DNA of 64,000 bases from Hydractinia symbiolongicarpus (lineage: Eukaryota; Cnidaria; Hydrozoa; Anthoathecata; Hydractiniidae): positions 17,957,501 to 18,021,500 of the forward strand of contig NC_079881.1 in the NCBI RefSeq assembly GCF_029227915.1, given 5' to 3'. Shown here piece by piece: positions 21,168 to 32,445 of the stretch; the first letter of the stretch is position 1, and each line of letters starts with the position of its first letter. The notes below the pieces were generated by a model. It did not search any database and was not told the origin of the DNA. It saw only the letters and a list, made by a program, of their open reading frames with translations. The translations under genes were made by a program, and so were the position numbers.

Positions 21168-24100
21168 CGTTCCGTATATTTTTTCTTAGCAGAAATACAT
21201 ATAACTTTCGTTTTTCATTCACGTTCTTCTCCTTCCAAACAATATGTGAGCTACTAATGAAACTTAATCAGTAGCATGGATTACCACCAATTTGGCATAA
21301 TTTAAACCGCACATTTCCTTCACTTTTTTTCCTTTTTTGAACGAAAGCAATTCGACAATATTTTAAAGATAGAATTCTTATTGGGTTTTTCTTTGCGAGC
21401 TTTGCCTAAATCAAACAAATAAGTACAAGCGAAAAGAATGGAGTTTTGTGTTTATAGCAAATTTAATTTTAAATGTTTATACGTACGAAATATCAATAAT
21501 ATAACAACCGTATACGTTGATTATTGCTCTAAGGAACAGCATTATTGGCTCTAATCGAAAAGAAAGAACAAAAATCGATCTGTTTAGCTCATGAAAGTTA
21601 ATAAATGCTAGAAAATAACTTTATTTAGTTCACAAAAATTACACAGATCTTCAGTTTTACGCGGCACGTATCGCACTAACTTTGTGCATGTGTATTGGTA
21701 CGTATAAATTATCTCCGGTTTAGTTTAGCAAATTCACCTTGTGGTTTAAGCTTAACAACTCTCATACTCTTGTTCAATATGACGTTTTATTAACAGGTTG
21801 ATCCTGCCAATCTTGACAATCTCTTGTGTAAAACTTAGTGTTGACGCCCTTTAACAGGTGTGGAAACCATAAGTCAAAGTCACAAATTTATGGCGCACAG
21901 GAAAGCTATAACATATTTGTTCTACTATTGGTGAGTCTGTAACCAGTCTATACAAGCTGCCAGTTTTACTTTGTGCTGTATTGTTTTTCTCGTACATTTT
22001 TATTTTAGTCGTAGTCATTGTTTGTGTTAGAACGACTGTTTTAACAGTAAAGATGTTTTCGAAGAATAGCGTAAGATCCAGGTTGGACAGTACTTATGCT
22101 TGTAAGACATAAGAAGTTCTTGCAACACCTATCACTGGGAGCATTAGGCCAGTTTTAATTACAACTGTAGACCAGATATTTCAGTGCAGCTAGCAAGTAT
22201 TGTAAATCTTTTTTTATTAAAAGTGGTTTAAATGTTGTCAATGATTGCAGCAACTGAAGAAATGTTGGTCAGCTTGAGCGCTCCTGGGAGAACTGATGCC
22301 GAGACACCATGAGAGTCTGACTCAACCGACTCCCACACCACAAGCAATTAACTCTTTTCAAAATCGATCTCTTGTAATCTCCTTCTTATTAAAAAGCTAA
22401 AACTGACCAAAACAGACTCAACTTGTCAACAGGGCTCTTTTCTTTTCTCCAACAGCTTGGCCCAGTCAACTTACTCCGTTTGCTCAGTAGATATTCAGTA
22501 GACTATAAATTTAGGCAAACTAAGCAAAATTTGAGAGGATGTAGAGGTCAGTTTACTTGAATGGGCGTAATGATACTACATCCTGAAATAACCTGCAACA
22601 TTAACTAAATTAAGCTAAGTTAAAAAAATTAAGGATGATGCAAGTTTCCTCTACATGAAATACATGCCTGATTTTTTTTATCTCGTGTTTTTTATATTGC
22701 TGCTCAATATGTAAACTTCGATAAAAGGACTAATTTAACCATAGAATGAAATTTTAAGTATGCAACAGGAGTTGTTGGCTGAGGCTCAATGTTGACAACC
22801 GTGGCTTACTAGCTGCTTGTTGCCTATTTAATTGACGTCGAGGCTCTAATAATAAAAAAAAGAACTGAAAAATAAAAGCCCGTTGTTTATCTGTGGTTAA
22901 TTTACATTTCCAGCTTTAACTTTCTGATTTTTTTACCAACGTAAAGTTTCTCGGATAATCTCAATGAAAAAAAAATTTGTTTTTAATTGAGCGAAATCTT
23001 TTTTTATTTGTTTATTTTCAATTATTTTCTAATATACTTCTTAATTAGGGTTAAAAAATGTAAAGCAACTTCATTTCCAGCTCTTTACGGTGTGGCCTAA
23101 AAAAATAAATAGTTGTGAAAATAATTTTGTTCATTAGGCAAGTAAAAATGCTGAAAATTAAAATTTATTCTAGACTCGGTTCTCAGTGATTTTTTAATTG
23201 ACAAAAAATATATCTGGAAACGAGAACGCCCCAAACCCCATTTTTCTGCTGTTTTATTACTGTTTTTGTTCGTCATCTTGTTAAGAATGTTTTGAGAGAA
23301 TCTTGTTATCCAAAACTGAAACCATTTCGAAATTTTATTTTAAAAGAAATTTTTGGTAAACATTAAATTTATTGAACCGCAGCTGAGAAAAATTAAGGCG
23401 TTGAGAGCACACACTTCATCAGGTTATGGCGGCTACATGAAGTAGCCATTCGATTTATTAATCATTTTCTCTGGTTTCAGTTTAGCTTTTTATGGATTTC
23501 GAATTAAAATTTCAAGGTTAAAATAAAGTAAATATTAATTGAGTCATGGTTAAATACAGCGGGTGCTTACTTAAAACTTACATGTGTCAAAAACGTTGCG
23601 TTTACAGGAGAGGAGAGCCAACTGCGATAGGTGCTTGGTTGGTACATTAGATGGCACAGGTTTCTGTATCAAGATTGTATCGTTCGAAACTCTCCATTTC
23701 TTCAAATCTAGCACCTTTTACAGGAGGTTAGATGACCGAATTATCCGTACTTGACATATTCTTCGAACTTTGCTCAATGGTAACAGGAGTAGATGGATTG
23801 TGATGAGAATCACGAATGTTAGCTACCTTAAAATTTTTCACTCATTATAAAAATAAAAATAGATAATGATAACCAAATTGATTTTGATTTGTCTTTGCTT
23901 CTTCACTTCGTCACGAGAAGAGTCGAAAGAAGTTATGTAAGAGTTTGGGTTCCAATATCCAGAGATTGGGCTCGATTATTAAATATTATATCGTACTTCG
24001 ATTTATCTATAAAATCATAATCTGTTAGTTTAAAAAAAATTGGAAGCTTTTTTATTGTCAAATTTGTCGTCAGACACAATCTGAAAAGTTGACAATTTTA

Positions 24101-25025
24101 AACCCTTGAGATTTTGTCTGAAGAGAACTAACCAATGAAGTAACAATTTGCTCCATTATCTATTTTTGATTTTAAAATCTGCATGGTTTCAAAGGAAGAG
24201 AGGAAAGAAATTTCAAGAATTCAAAATGTCAAAAACAAAAATTTTTATTGAACTTTTGAAAGGAGAAGAAGCTGTATTGAATGTAAAAAGTTGCATGTAC
24301 AAAAACAGGGATAAGAAAGCAAATGCAATCATTCACAAAAATGAGCCAAGGACTTATCCAAAATCTTCTCTTTCGATGTTTTCGTTGCCTTCGTGCGTAG
24401 GAAAAACATGTTGAAAAACAAAAAATAAAAAATTCGACATCTGATACAAATGTAAACGCAAGAATCTAATATGAACAAATAATGAGAAAACTCTTCAGAC
24501 AGAATCTGACAATGTAAACGCTGTTTTATATTTTGGGTCCCTAATGCGTTGTCGTTCTGCAAAGTTTATGTTTTTATATTATTTCACGAATATTTTTAAT
24601 ATCAAAACATTCTTAGCCTGTGTTTAAGATTTTGTCTATCATGACGGCTGTAACATGTAAATTCAGCAGCCGTGACGTGCGCGCAATTCGCCTCTCCTTT
24701 AAGCTTGATTTCAAAAGTTCTATAGATTATGCATCCCTTTCTCTTTTATGCTTCCATGTACTTACTTAGACAATGGCATAATTTACCAGATTGCCAACAA
24801 AATAATACTAAACAGGTTTCTCTGTTATATTTTTTTATGTATGAGTAGAAACAAAACAATTTGTTTCAAAATCCACGGAAGGACAAAACTAAGTTCACTC
24901 AAATTTGACCTCAAAAAAAATTCACAAAAAATATAAAAAATTAGCACAACCACGTAATTGGATCCACACAAATTTAATCAACGTAAGATGGGTTTAAAAA
25001 GTATAAAACCGTAATCATAAAATGT
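21168..25025. other. No supported gene
   Basis: About 3.9 kb of AT-rich sequence. Several GC-richer patches (21780-22350, 23590-23830) may be decayed genes, but no motif could be named. GGTTGATCCTGCCA near 21797 matches part of the 18S rRNA start, but only over 14 bases. Confidence 0.35.
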
Positions 25026-28000
25026 TTAGTAACTGATTTTGTAGAAAACTTCAATCTGGGACAAAAAATCGCTGCTTTTTGATGTAATTTGTCTTCCTCT
25101 TCCACCAGTTTGGAATCCAAGTTTATTGTAATTATTATACGGATAATTCTGTCGTCTGTAAGCATACAATTCCTGCCTGCCAAAACATGGACCGTACGAT
25201 GAAGAATAACAAACCGGATTTTCGCTTTCAGAGAGAACAACTTTCGTCATGTTTGGTTCAATGGAGAATATAAACGAATTTTCGTTTCGATAGGTGCTGT
25301 ACTCTGAAGTAAAATATATAAATATAAAGTACATAAAAGCACATTCTTGAAACATATAAATTGTTATAACCATTACTTGACAACAAAATTTTGGAATATG
25401 TTATTGTTAAAAAGCACATTTGTTGATGTTATATCATTAAAATGTTCTAAGCAAATTTTCGACGTGATTTATCGGTAGGCCATTAATTCTCTTTCATTTG
25501 CTATTAAATTTTACTTTTCCTTATTGGAAAAGAAACGACTAACGCGTGAATTCTTTTTTTACTACATGTTTCTTTTAGATAAATATGACGTTGCCTCGAA
25601 TCAACTGCCATAAAATTGACTGGTTCAATATTTTTAAATAATGTATTTTAAGAAGTGTGAAGTTTGAGATGCTGGCTCGAAACTACGCCCATGTTATAAC
25701 TAGTTAGGCACAAAAGGTATTTTAGTTTATTTCTTTTTACTTGATTCAAAAAGTAGCTAATATGTCATTTGTAACAACTTACCACACATCGAGCAGGAGT
25801 AAATTTCACCTTACCTTTCCAAGGAGCGTTGCTATATCCTCCAAATATTGCTGAACTAGAATCTTTAAAAATCGCCAATACGTTCTTTTTATTGTCACAT
25901 CTGCTATGAAATTCCGAAAATTCATCGATCCTGCCACCACTGGATTGCCAGCACAAAATATAAGTTCCGAAATCTGACCCTTTCTTTAACCATTTTCCAA
26001 TTTGACTGATTTGATTCCGGGAAAGAATTAAAGACGGAACTAAAAGAAGATATTGAATACTTTGTGAGCAATATGTGAAAGGATATCTTCCTCTCCTTTT
26101 CATCAATATATGACTTGGTTGTTATAATAAATGCTTTTTTTTACCAAGATTCCAGCCAGGCTATTATTCTGACTTTTTTATTGTTCTGAGCAATAGACTT
26201 ATTGTTTACAACCTAAAATCTCTGCTTGACATTCTTATAAAAAAAGGCGTTTAACAGAAACATAAAACTACATACGGCTAAAGAATTTCACATTTGTACT
26301 CGTTTCAATTCTTCTATCACCCTCTTCTATTACACATTTGTACACGCCTGACTTCGTTACATTCGCTGTAATAGTAAAACTCTCCAAGGTCTTGATTATT
26401 TTCACTGTCAATAACTTGTTCTGATACAAATCAAAAATTTTTCCAGCCATTTGGTATCCTGCACCCAAAGCTGAGCATGTCAGTATCGCTGAAGTATTCG
26501 TAATTTCCATAAGAAATGATGGTCTCTGCAAGAACGATAACGGTCTTGATTTTAGTTGTAGGTTTCTCGCGCTTTTCCCTGTATAATATTGTATATTTGT
26601 CGAAATGGTTTGTGTAAAAGTAATTACAAACTTTTTTGCTGAGTTTACATGCATCAAATCTAACTTAAATTTAAGCAATTTTTGTCTAGATGACGAATAT
26701 TTTTCACCGAAATTTTTCATACAAGGCTCTGAGAAGTATGGGACCTAAAGATTTGGCATGCATGTGCCTTATAGATGGATATTAAAAATCAGGAAGTATC
26801 ATAACCATGGAGGCAAGAAAAATAGATTGAAATAAAACCGGAACTTGGTTAAGAGTGTGTAGGCATACATGTTTTTTATTTCATAATATCTAAAAATAAT
26901 GTAATAATACGCCGATTAAGTTATCAAAAAGTGAAGTTTAACTGAAAAAAATAAATACATACCTAAAAAATTTTCAGCTGTACAAACATAAAATCCTTCA
27001 TCTTCGACACGAACTTTCATAATGGTCAGATACCCATCAACAACATGAAAGCGACCTTCTGGAAAACTGCCATAACCTCTCTTCCATGTTACTTTAGCTT
27101 TTGGTTCTGAGATTACGTTACACTTTGGAAAAGTAAAGTTAGATCCGAGATTAGCAAGAACAGGTCCTTGTGGCAGTGTTATTATAGGGGAAGCTAAAAC
27201 AGAAAACGAAGAGTAACAAAATTGTAAATAAGATAAGTAGCTAGCATGTTATTCATCAAAAACAGCTACAAAGTGATGTATTTGTCAAGTCAAACCCGGC
27301 AAAATTTTTAAGAAACTAAAATATGGTACAACCCACCCTGAACAGTCAATCTACCACTTGCATTTGCAGATCCTAAGATGCTTTCTCCAACGCATGTTGC
27401 TATGCCTCGATCACTCCACGATATATTTTTGACCGTGAGAAAAGACAATGCCTCCGACGTCGTGCGATTAATGATTGATTTTGTATCGGTTTCACGGAAA
27501 TGATGAACCCATAGTACCTTGGGAAGAGGGTTTCCAAAAATCTTGCAACTTAGTGTTTTGCTGTCACTTTCATTCGCTATCATATTCAGATTTGTTGTTT
27601 TTATTTCTGGAAAAAACAGACCAAGTCCTGGTTTACCGTCCTTCCCCGGTGGTCCTCTTGGTCCGGGTGGTCCCTAAGTTGAAAAATGCAGAAAGATTAA
27701 TTATTTTATATAAAGCGAGCGGTTGATCACTTTACAAAATAATGCGAAAGCTTACCACCAACTTTGAAGTGATGTTATTAAGACTTACTGAAGTTGGTTG
27801 GTCTATGAGCAAAAAAATATATTAAAGAGGTTGAAAACTTCAAATCGTAAAACATAAAATTTATGGGAGATATAGCAGTACAAGCGTACATCAATGATAC
27901 ACTCAATTTTAAGCTTTCATAATCAATGGTGTACTCTATTTGAAGCTTCCATAACATTCTTCATAATACAATAACAATTAGCTACCAAAAACACACTTAC

Positions 28001-28603
28001 GGTCACATTTCTTTACGTGTTTACACAAATTAGCAAAGTTGAGAAGCATTTTCTCAAACACTTTGGCCACTTCAGCTTGTATGGAGCCATTGGTTGTTTG
28101 TTGGATAAACCTTCTGAGTTCATGAAGATCTTCAAAGTTCGTTGCAACTTCCCTTCGATGTCTGAATAAAACTTTCTCAGCTGCATGAGCTACATGGAAA
28201 GTTACATTGAAAATATTAAGTCACGCTGGTTTGCTCCACCATTCTTTTGTTTTAATTTCTAAAGTTGCTGTTCTTTTAACAAGAAACTTGTCACAAGGCA
28301 TTTTACCCAATGATGTCATCAAATTTGTGGAAATGGGAAATCTTGGAATGAAGTCAAACTAATGGGACAAACAAAAAATAATATAACATTGTCTCAAGTC
28401 CCCTAAAACTTGAAAGAAAAATTGATTTCACTTAACTCGAAAAAATGGTTGCCATGACAATACGTCGGCATATTTTTTCATTTCATACCTGTTTTCTTAC
28501 TAAGTTGGTTTCGCAGATCTTCATACCGAAAGTGATTAAACAAACACAAGCATGATGTTAAAACAACTAAAGCATATAACACAAGCTGCGAAGTTGCTGC
28601 CAT
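25026..28603 (-). CDS. Type II membrane or secreted collagen / triple-Ig / TLDc protein (571 aa, 8 exons)
   Basis: Exons (minus, 5' to 3'): 28603-28489, 28180-28001, 27802-27756, 27673-27337, 27193-26963, 26578-26276, 26039-25815, 25303-25026. All junctions are GT-AG and in phase (1716 nt). Residues 8-22 form a hydrophobic anchor; exon 2 is a helical stalk with CKHVKKC; exon 4 opens with five Gly-X-Y triplets (GPPGPRGPPGKDGKPG). Ig1 has TLSC...VLWV...DRGIATC, Ig2 has KVTW...DEGFYVC, and Ig3 has ILTC...SGVYKC without the core Trp. The last two exons form a TLDc domain: FHSRCDN, AIFGGYSNAPW, SSYGPCFG and final QIEVFYKI. All joins except those bounding the third exon are phase 1, as expected for shuffled extracellular domains. 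It is likely a cell-surface or matrix protein; the function is unknown. Confidence 0.85.
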
Positions 28604-29285
28604 CTTGAATTTTAGGTCGTCAAGAATGCTCCAGATCTACTGTCAGAGAACTTTTCCACGCATCAACAGTAAACACGAGACGGTTTTCAGGGAAACGCTT
28701 TGTGTTTTTTAAGTAAAAGAAAGTCATCTTTAAAATTAACAACCGCAGCTTGTGTTTTGACGCATTCGAAACATGATCTGTGTTTTTTTAACTCAGTCAC
28801 GATAAAAATAAAATAATGGTTTTCTTAAAGAAAAGTACACAAACAAAGTCATGTGCTAAGTTAGTTGACCCTTTTGTCGTGTGGATTTGTATACATGCAA
28901 ATGCACGAAAAAAAACGGTAGGTAAATACGCGTATCGGATCATTTAAAATATTTGAATTACAAATCATTTCAAAAAATTATGGGCAGAAACTAAATATGG
29001 CAAAGTTTTGTATGTCTTTTCATTCTCTTCACCCACTTTAAGGGCAAAAACTTTGGCGAGTATAAAGATTCGCGATTATTTGACAAATAATGGCGAAGCT
29101 TGGGCTTCTACTTTTTGATGCAAAAACATTAAAGTATGACAATTCTCAGAAGCGAAAGATACCATAATTTCACAATATCGTAACGTTTGTCTTGAAAAAA
29201 TTCACGTCATCATCTTCTACGTTTTCCCATCCCAGTCCTCGTCGCTGTTGAATTTTTCGATGCATAAAAATTCTTTCTGTTGTAC
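28604..29285. other. No supported gene; 5' flank of the collagen/Ig/TLDc gene
   Basis: Presumed promoter region of the minus-strand gene. No clear TATA box or repeat was recognised. Confidence 0.35.
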
Positions 29286-29640
29286 TCAACAGACACCACC
29301 TAAATTTTTGATTTGAATGCTATCTGAATTGAATAAAATCATAGTATCAGTGCCATGGAATGGATCAATTAAACGTAGCTGGTCAAAGCCTAATCTTAAT
29401 GCATCTGTTATACCAGCTGCTTTCCAACCACTTCTAATGATTGTAATACTTGCCTCACTTGTCATGTTGTTATCGTATTCTACAACCAAGGACTCTTGGA
29501 GTAGTTTGAGAGTTGTTGGCTCCAATTTCACGCTGATGTCATCCAATTATATCTCATAGTCAAATTGTTGCTTTACTTGCCTTGAATACCACTCGTTGAT
29601 TTTCTTGTTGGATCGAGGGGTTGGTAATCGTTCCATTCAG
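29286..29640 (-). pseudogene. C-terminal fragment of a pogo/Tigger-like transposase
   Basis: On the minus strand the frame reads NEWYSRQVKQQFD, then a TAA stop, then DDISVKLEPTTLKLLQESLV, and then SGWKAAGITDAL before ending at TGA. The sequence 'WYS-x-Q-V-x-x-Q ... V-K-L-x-x-x-x-L-K-x-L ... GW-x-x-AGI-x-x-AL' is the familiar tail of CENP-B/jerky/Tigger DDE transposases. The catalytic core is not visible upstream, where the sequence changes character. It is a truncated, inactive relic. Confidence 0.5.
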
Positions 29641-30005
29641 CAATTAGAGTCTTTCATTACAATCAAAGATACCGGGAAGTGTTCGAAAATGAAAACGCAA
29701 TAACGGAACATGTTCCGTCGTTTTGGGATCAAAACAACAAAGGAAACATGGGAAACAGTTGGTTATTTGCCGGGAAAGATAATCGCATTACAAGATATTA
29801 ATTGGAACGTGGTACTATTATGTATTGCCAGTTGTCATCAACAAGGGATCGACCATCACCGTTGATTTAAGGAAGACTCGAGATAGAATGTCGCGTGTTA
29901 GAAGAAACACCAGAAACAATGGGATATCAAGAGTTGACTGATTGGATGGGTTCCGGTTGCTGCAAGTTTTGTATAAAAGTTGCCTATGCCACCTCTATGG
30001 ACTTC
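29640..30005 (+). pseudogene. Unrecognised coding-like fragment
   Basis: A plus-strand frame reads VFHYNQRYREVFENENAITE, then HVPSFWDQNNKGNMGNSWLF, to a TAA, and continues in the same frame with ETPETMGYQELTDWMGSG. It is protein-like for about 110 codons apart from two stops, directly next to the pogo-like relic but on the other strand. No family was recognised. Confidence 0.3.
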
Positions 30006-30007
30006 TA

Positions 30008-31816
30008 TCTCTTATAATAATGCGGAGAGTGTGTCTGTGTCTGTGTGTCCGTAGCAGGCAAAGTGGATGTGTTTATTTTCCTTTGATGTAGTCGAAATTT
30101 CGTTTGAAGTCTCCGAAAAAGTTATATCCATTTTGCTAGCAGGTTTACTTTGTTTACATCACATGATCAAAATGGAGCAACTTGATTTGCTGAAATAAAT
30201 TTAACGGCTTTCTTTACAAAAATGGTGTCCCTCGACAACGAAAACAACAAAAAAAGAACGGTCACTTTGTCTTGAAAGAAGTAAAAAGAGCATATTTAAA
30301 AAGCATATTTAAAAAAGTTCAAGCGAAGTAAAAATGTTAAGTTGGTAGTGAGAAGAGGAGCTAGAAGTAAAGAAAGTTAGAGGTAGAAAATCAATGAAGT
30401 CGATTTGAAATCACAGATAGTAAGAACTTTGATATTTTTAGACGTTTGATTTTTATGTCACTGGAGCACACAGGCTCCCCTTTTCAGCAAAAGCCACCCG
30501 TCCAAAAGCCTTAAATTCTTAAAGTAGCCATATTTGTTGATATTTTGTTGCATAATTAATGTGTGCCCTGGCGCGTAACTAATGTATTTGTCCTAAAATT
30601 GAAAATGCTACATAAAGCTGTTAGCTGACTAACAAACAGAAAACTTTGGTTCGTTGAACTCATTGTAATGTTATTATTTTTTCTTTACAATTGTTTCTCT
30701 TTATGTGTTTTGCTAACTACTAGCTTTAGTTTCAGCTAAATGTTCACAGTTTAAGTATATTTAACTCAGGGTGTCTTAGCTACTGTTAGCTAGCTAATGT
30801 TAGCCTCCAGATCCTACTCTTCCGATCTCCCATCATGGCTAGCTCTAAACTATGACTTATGTTTTTATTCTTCTTTTTTAATTATATATAGCTAGCTACC
30901 TTATTTTCCAAACTTTTCTTCTTTTATGAGCACGAATTATGATGGTAATAAGCTAGCTAGCTAACTGCAAAATCTTGAACTTGAACTTTTGCAGGACAGT
31001 AGGATCTATTTTTTAAGAGTATAATTATTTTCATTTGCTGTAAACTTAACAAGCAATATGATAAGTGGAATAATTTTTTTCAGAATTTAAAGCGTGTGTG
31101 TTAAGTTATATATTTTTTATTTTTTGGTTTCTGACATTCAGTTAAACTTTTGTCAGCCTACATTTAAAATGCCAGGTTATTTTTACAGGGGTTGTAGACA
31201 TTATTGGCAATTTGCTTGGGTTTGTGACTTTATTTTAATTTTTGACACTTTTGATTAAAATATTAGGGATTTCAACATAATCAAACGTAATCACTTTATA
31301 AGATGTATATATTTGCGATGTGTCATTTTTGACTTTATTATTGTTTTGGTGTTGTACGTGATTCTATATATTATTTTGATCAGCGTTTCAAATTCTACAC
31401 ATTGGGAGCAACGTGTAAACAAAATTCAGGAAAAAAATATTGTGTATTGACGGGTCCTGGCAGACGTCATCAAAATACAAGTGACGATTCTCTTTTCCAA
31501 TGTACTCCTGCCTAATTGGATTTTGCAGTGCAAATTTCTGAAGAAATATTATATTTGTACTTTAGGGACTTTACTGACGTCAGCAAAATTTCAAAATTTT
31601 AAAACACTTTTAAATATCGCAACAAGTGTTCGCAAACGCATAGGGATGCGTTTTACGAACACTTATTTTTATCAGTGTTTCAATCTGCACGCATTACAGG
31701 CAACAGATAAACTACATCCAGCGAATTTTATTTTATGCCATGCTGACGTTAGCAAAGTCTACAAAAAAACGTAATCTTCTGTCTGAGTGGATTCTTCCAC
31801 GGGCCTTATCGACTAG
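30008..31816 (+). mobile_element. Helitron-like non-autonomous element (1.8 kb)
   Basis: It starts TCTCTTATAATAATGCGG right after an A, followed by GTCTGTG repeats. It ends with the hairpin GTGGA TTCT TCCAC (31787-31800), GGGCCTTATCGA and CTAG at 31813-31816 followed by T. The first 1.2 kb aligns by eye with 2562-4420. The interior is non-coding and includes runs of TAGCTAGC. The ends share text with the 132-bp element at 12531, tying the repeats into one superfamily. Confidence 0.55.
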
Positions 31817-32352
31817 TGGTTTTATATTTTTAAACCAAAAAAATGCTATAAAAGATGCAGAGGTATCCAACAAAGAAACAACACAGACAATTAGATAAAA
31901 TGAAATAGAGCAGCATTGTGTAGCCGGCATGGATGTGTATCAATCAAAATTAACAGCTAAGCAAAAATGCAATATATAATGTATTCCTGTGTTTGCAGCC
32001 CAAATCCGGAGAGAACGTGTCAGAGAGCAGCAGCGGCCTTCACGAGTAGCTAAAGCAATGCCTATTGGGATGGCTGTCGGCATTATGGCTTCAATACATT
32101 ATACAACGTTTGACGTTCAGCGTTCAATATTGAATGTAGATGCAATGTGGGACATGAAACGTAGCGTGTTATTTTTTGCACCTCTACTTTTATGCTGGCC
32201 TTTTGCGCAAGGGAACTCTAACACTTTCCCGAGCTTTTTGTTTCAGTAGCTAAAAACAAAGATAACTAGCATTCAGGCAATGACACTCAGCTAACTAAAA
32301 CTTATCTGGTAAGCATTATTGTTTTCTTTATAGTTGCTACCCAAACACGGAG
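31817..32352. other. No supported gene
   Basis: An acceptor-like TGTTTGCAG at about 31998 opens a frame QIRRERVREQQRPSRVAKAM continuing to a TAG near 32249. It is arginine-rich at first, but no family was recognised and no donor or start is clear. Confidence 0.3.
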
Positions 32353-32445
32353 CCATACATTTGCTAGCCACAGCTATAGCTAGCCATACGCCTGCTAGCC
32401 ACAGATATAGCTAGCCATGCGTCTGCTAGCCACAACTATAGAATA
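32353..32445. repeat. Minisatellite, three copies of a 31-bp unit
   Basis: CCATACATTTGCTAGCCACA followed by GCTATAGCTAG, repeated three times with a few substitutions and no length change. Confidence 0.85.

Noticed and set aside
21797-21810. GGTTGATCCTGCCA, as at the start of 18S rRNA
   Set aside because: The match is only 14 bases and the following sequence is unrelated to rRNA.
26268-26720. A 150-residue stand-alone Ig protein
   Set aside because: The continuous frame reads through the intron; using the ACAG acceptor at 26578 restores a normal Ig2/Ig3 junction in phase.
29317-29559. 80-codon plus-strand frame
   Set aside because: Antisense to the pogo/Tigger-like fragment, which has the recognisable motif.
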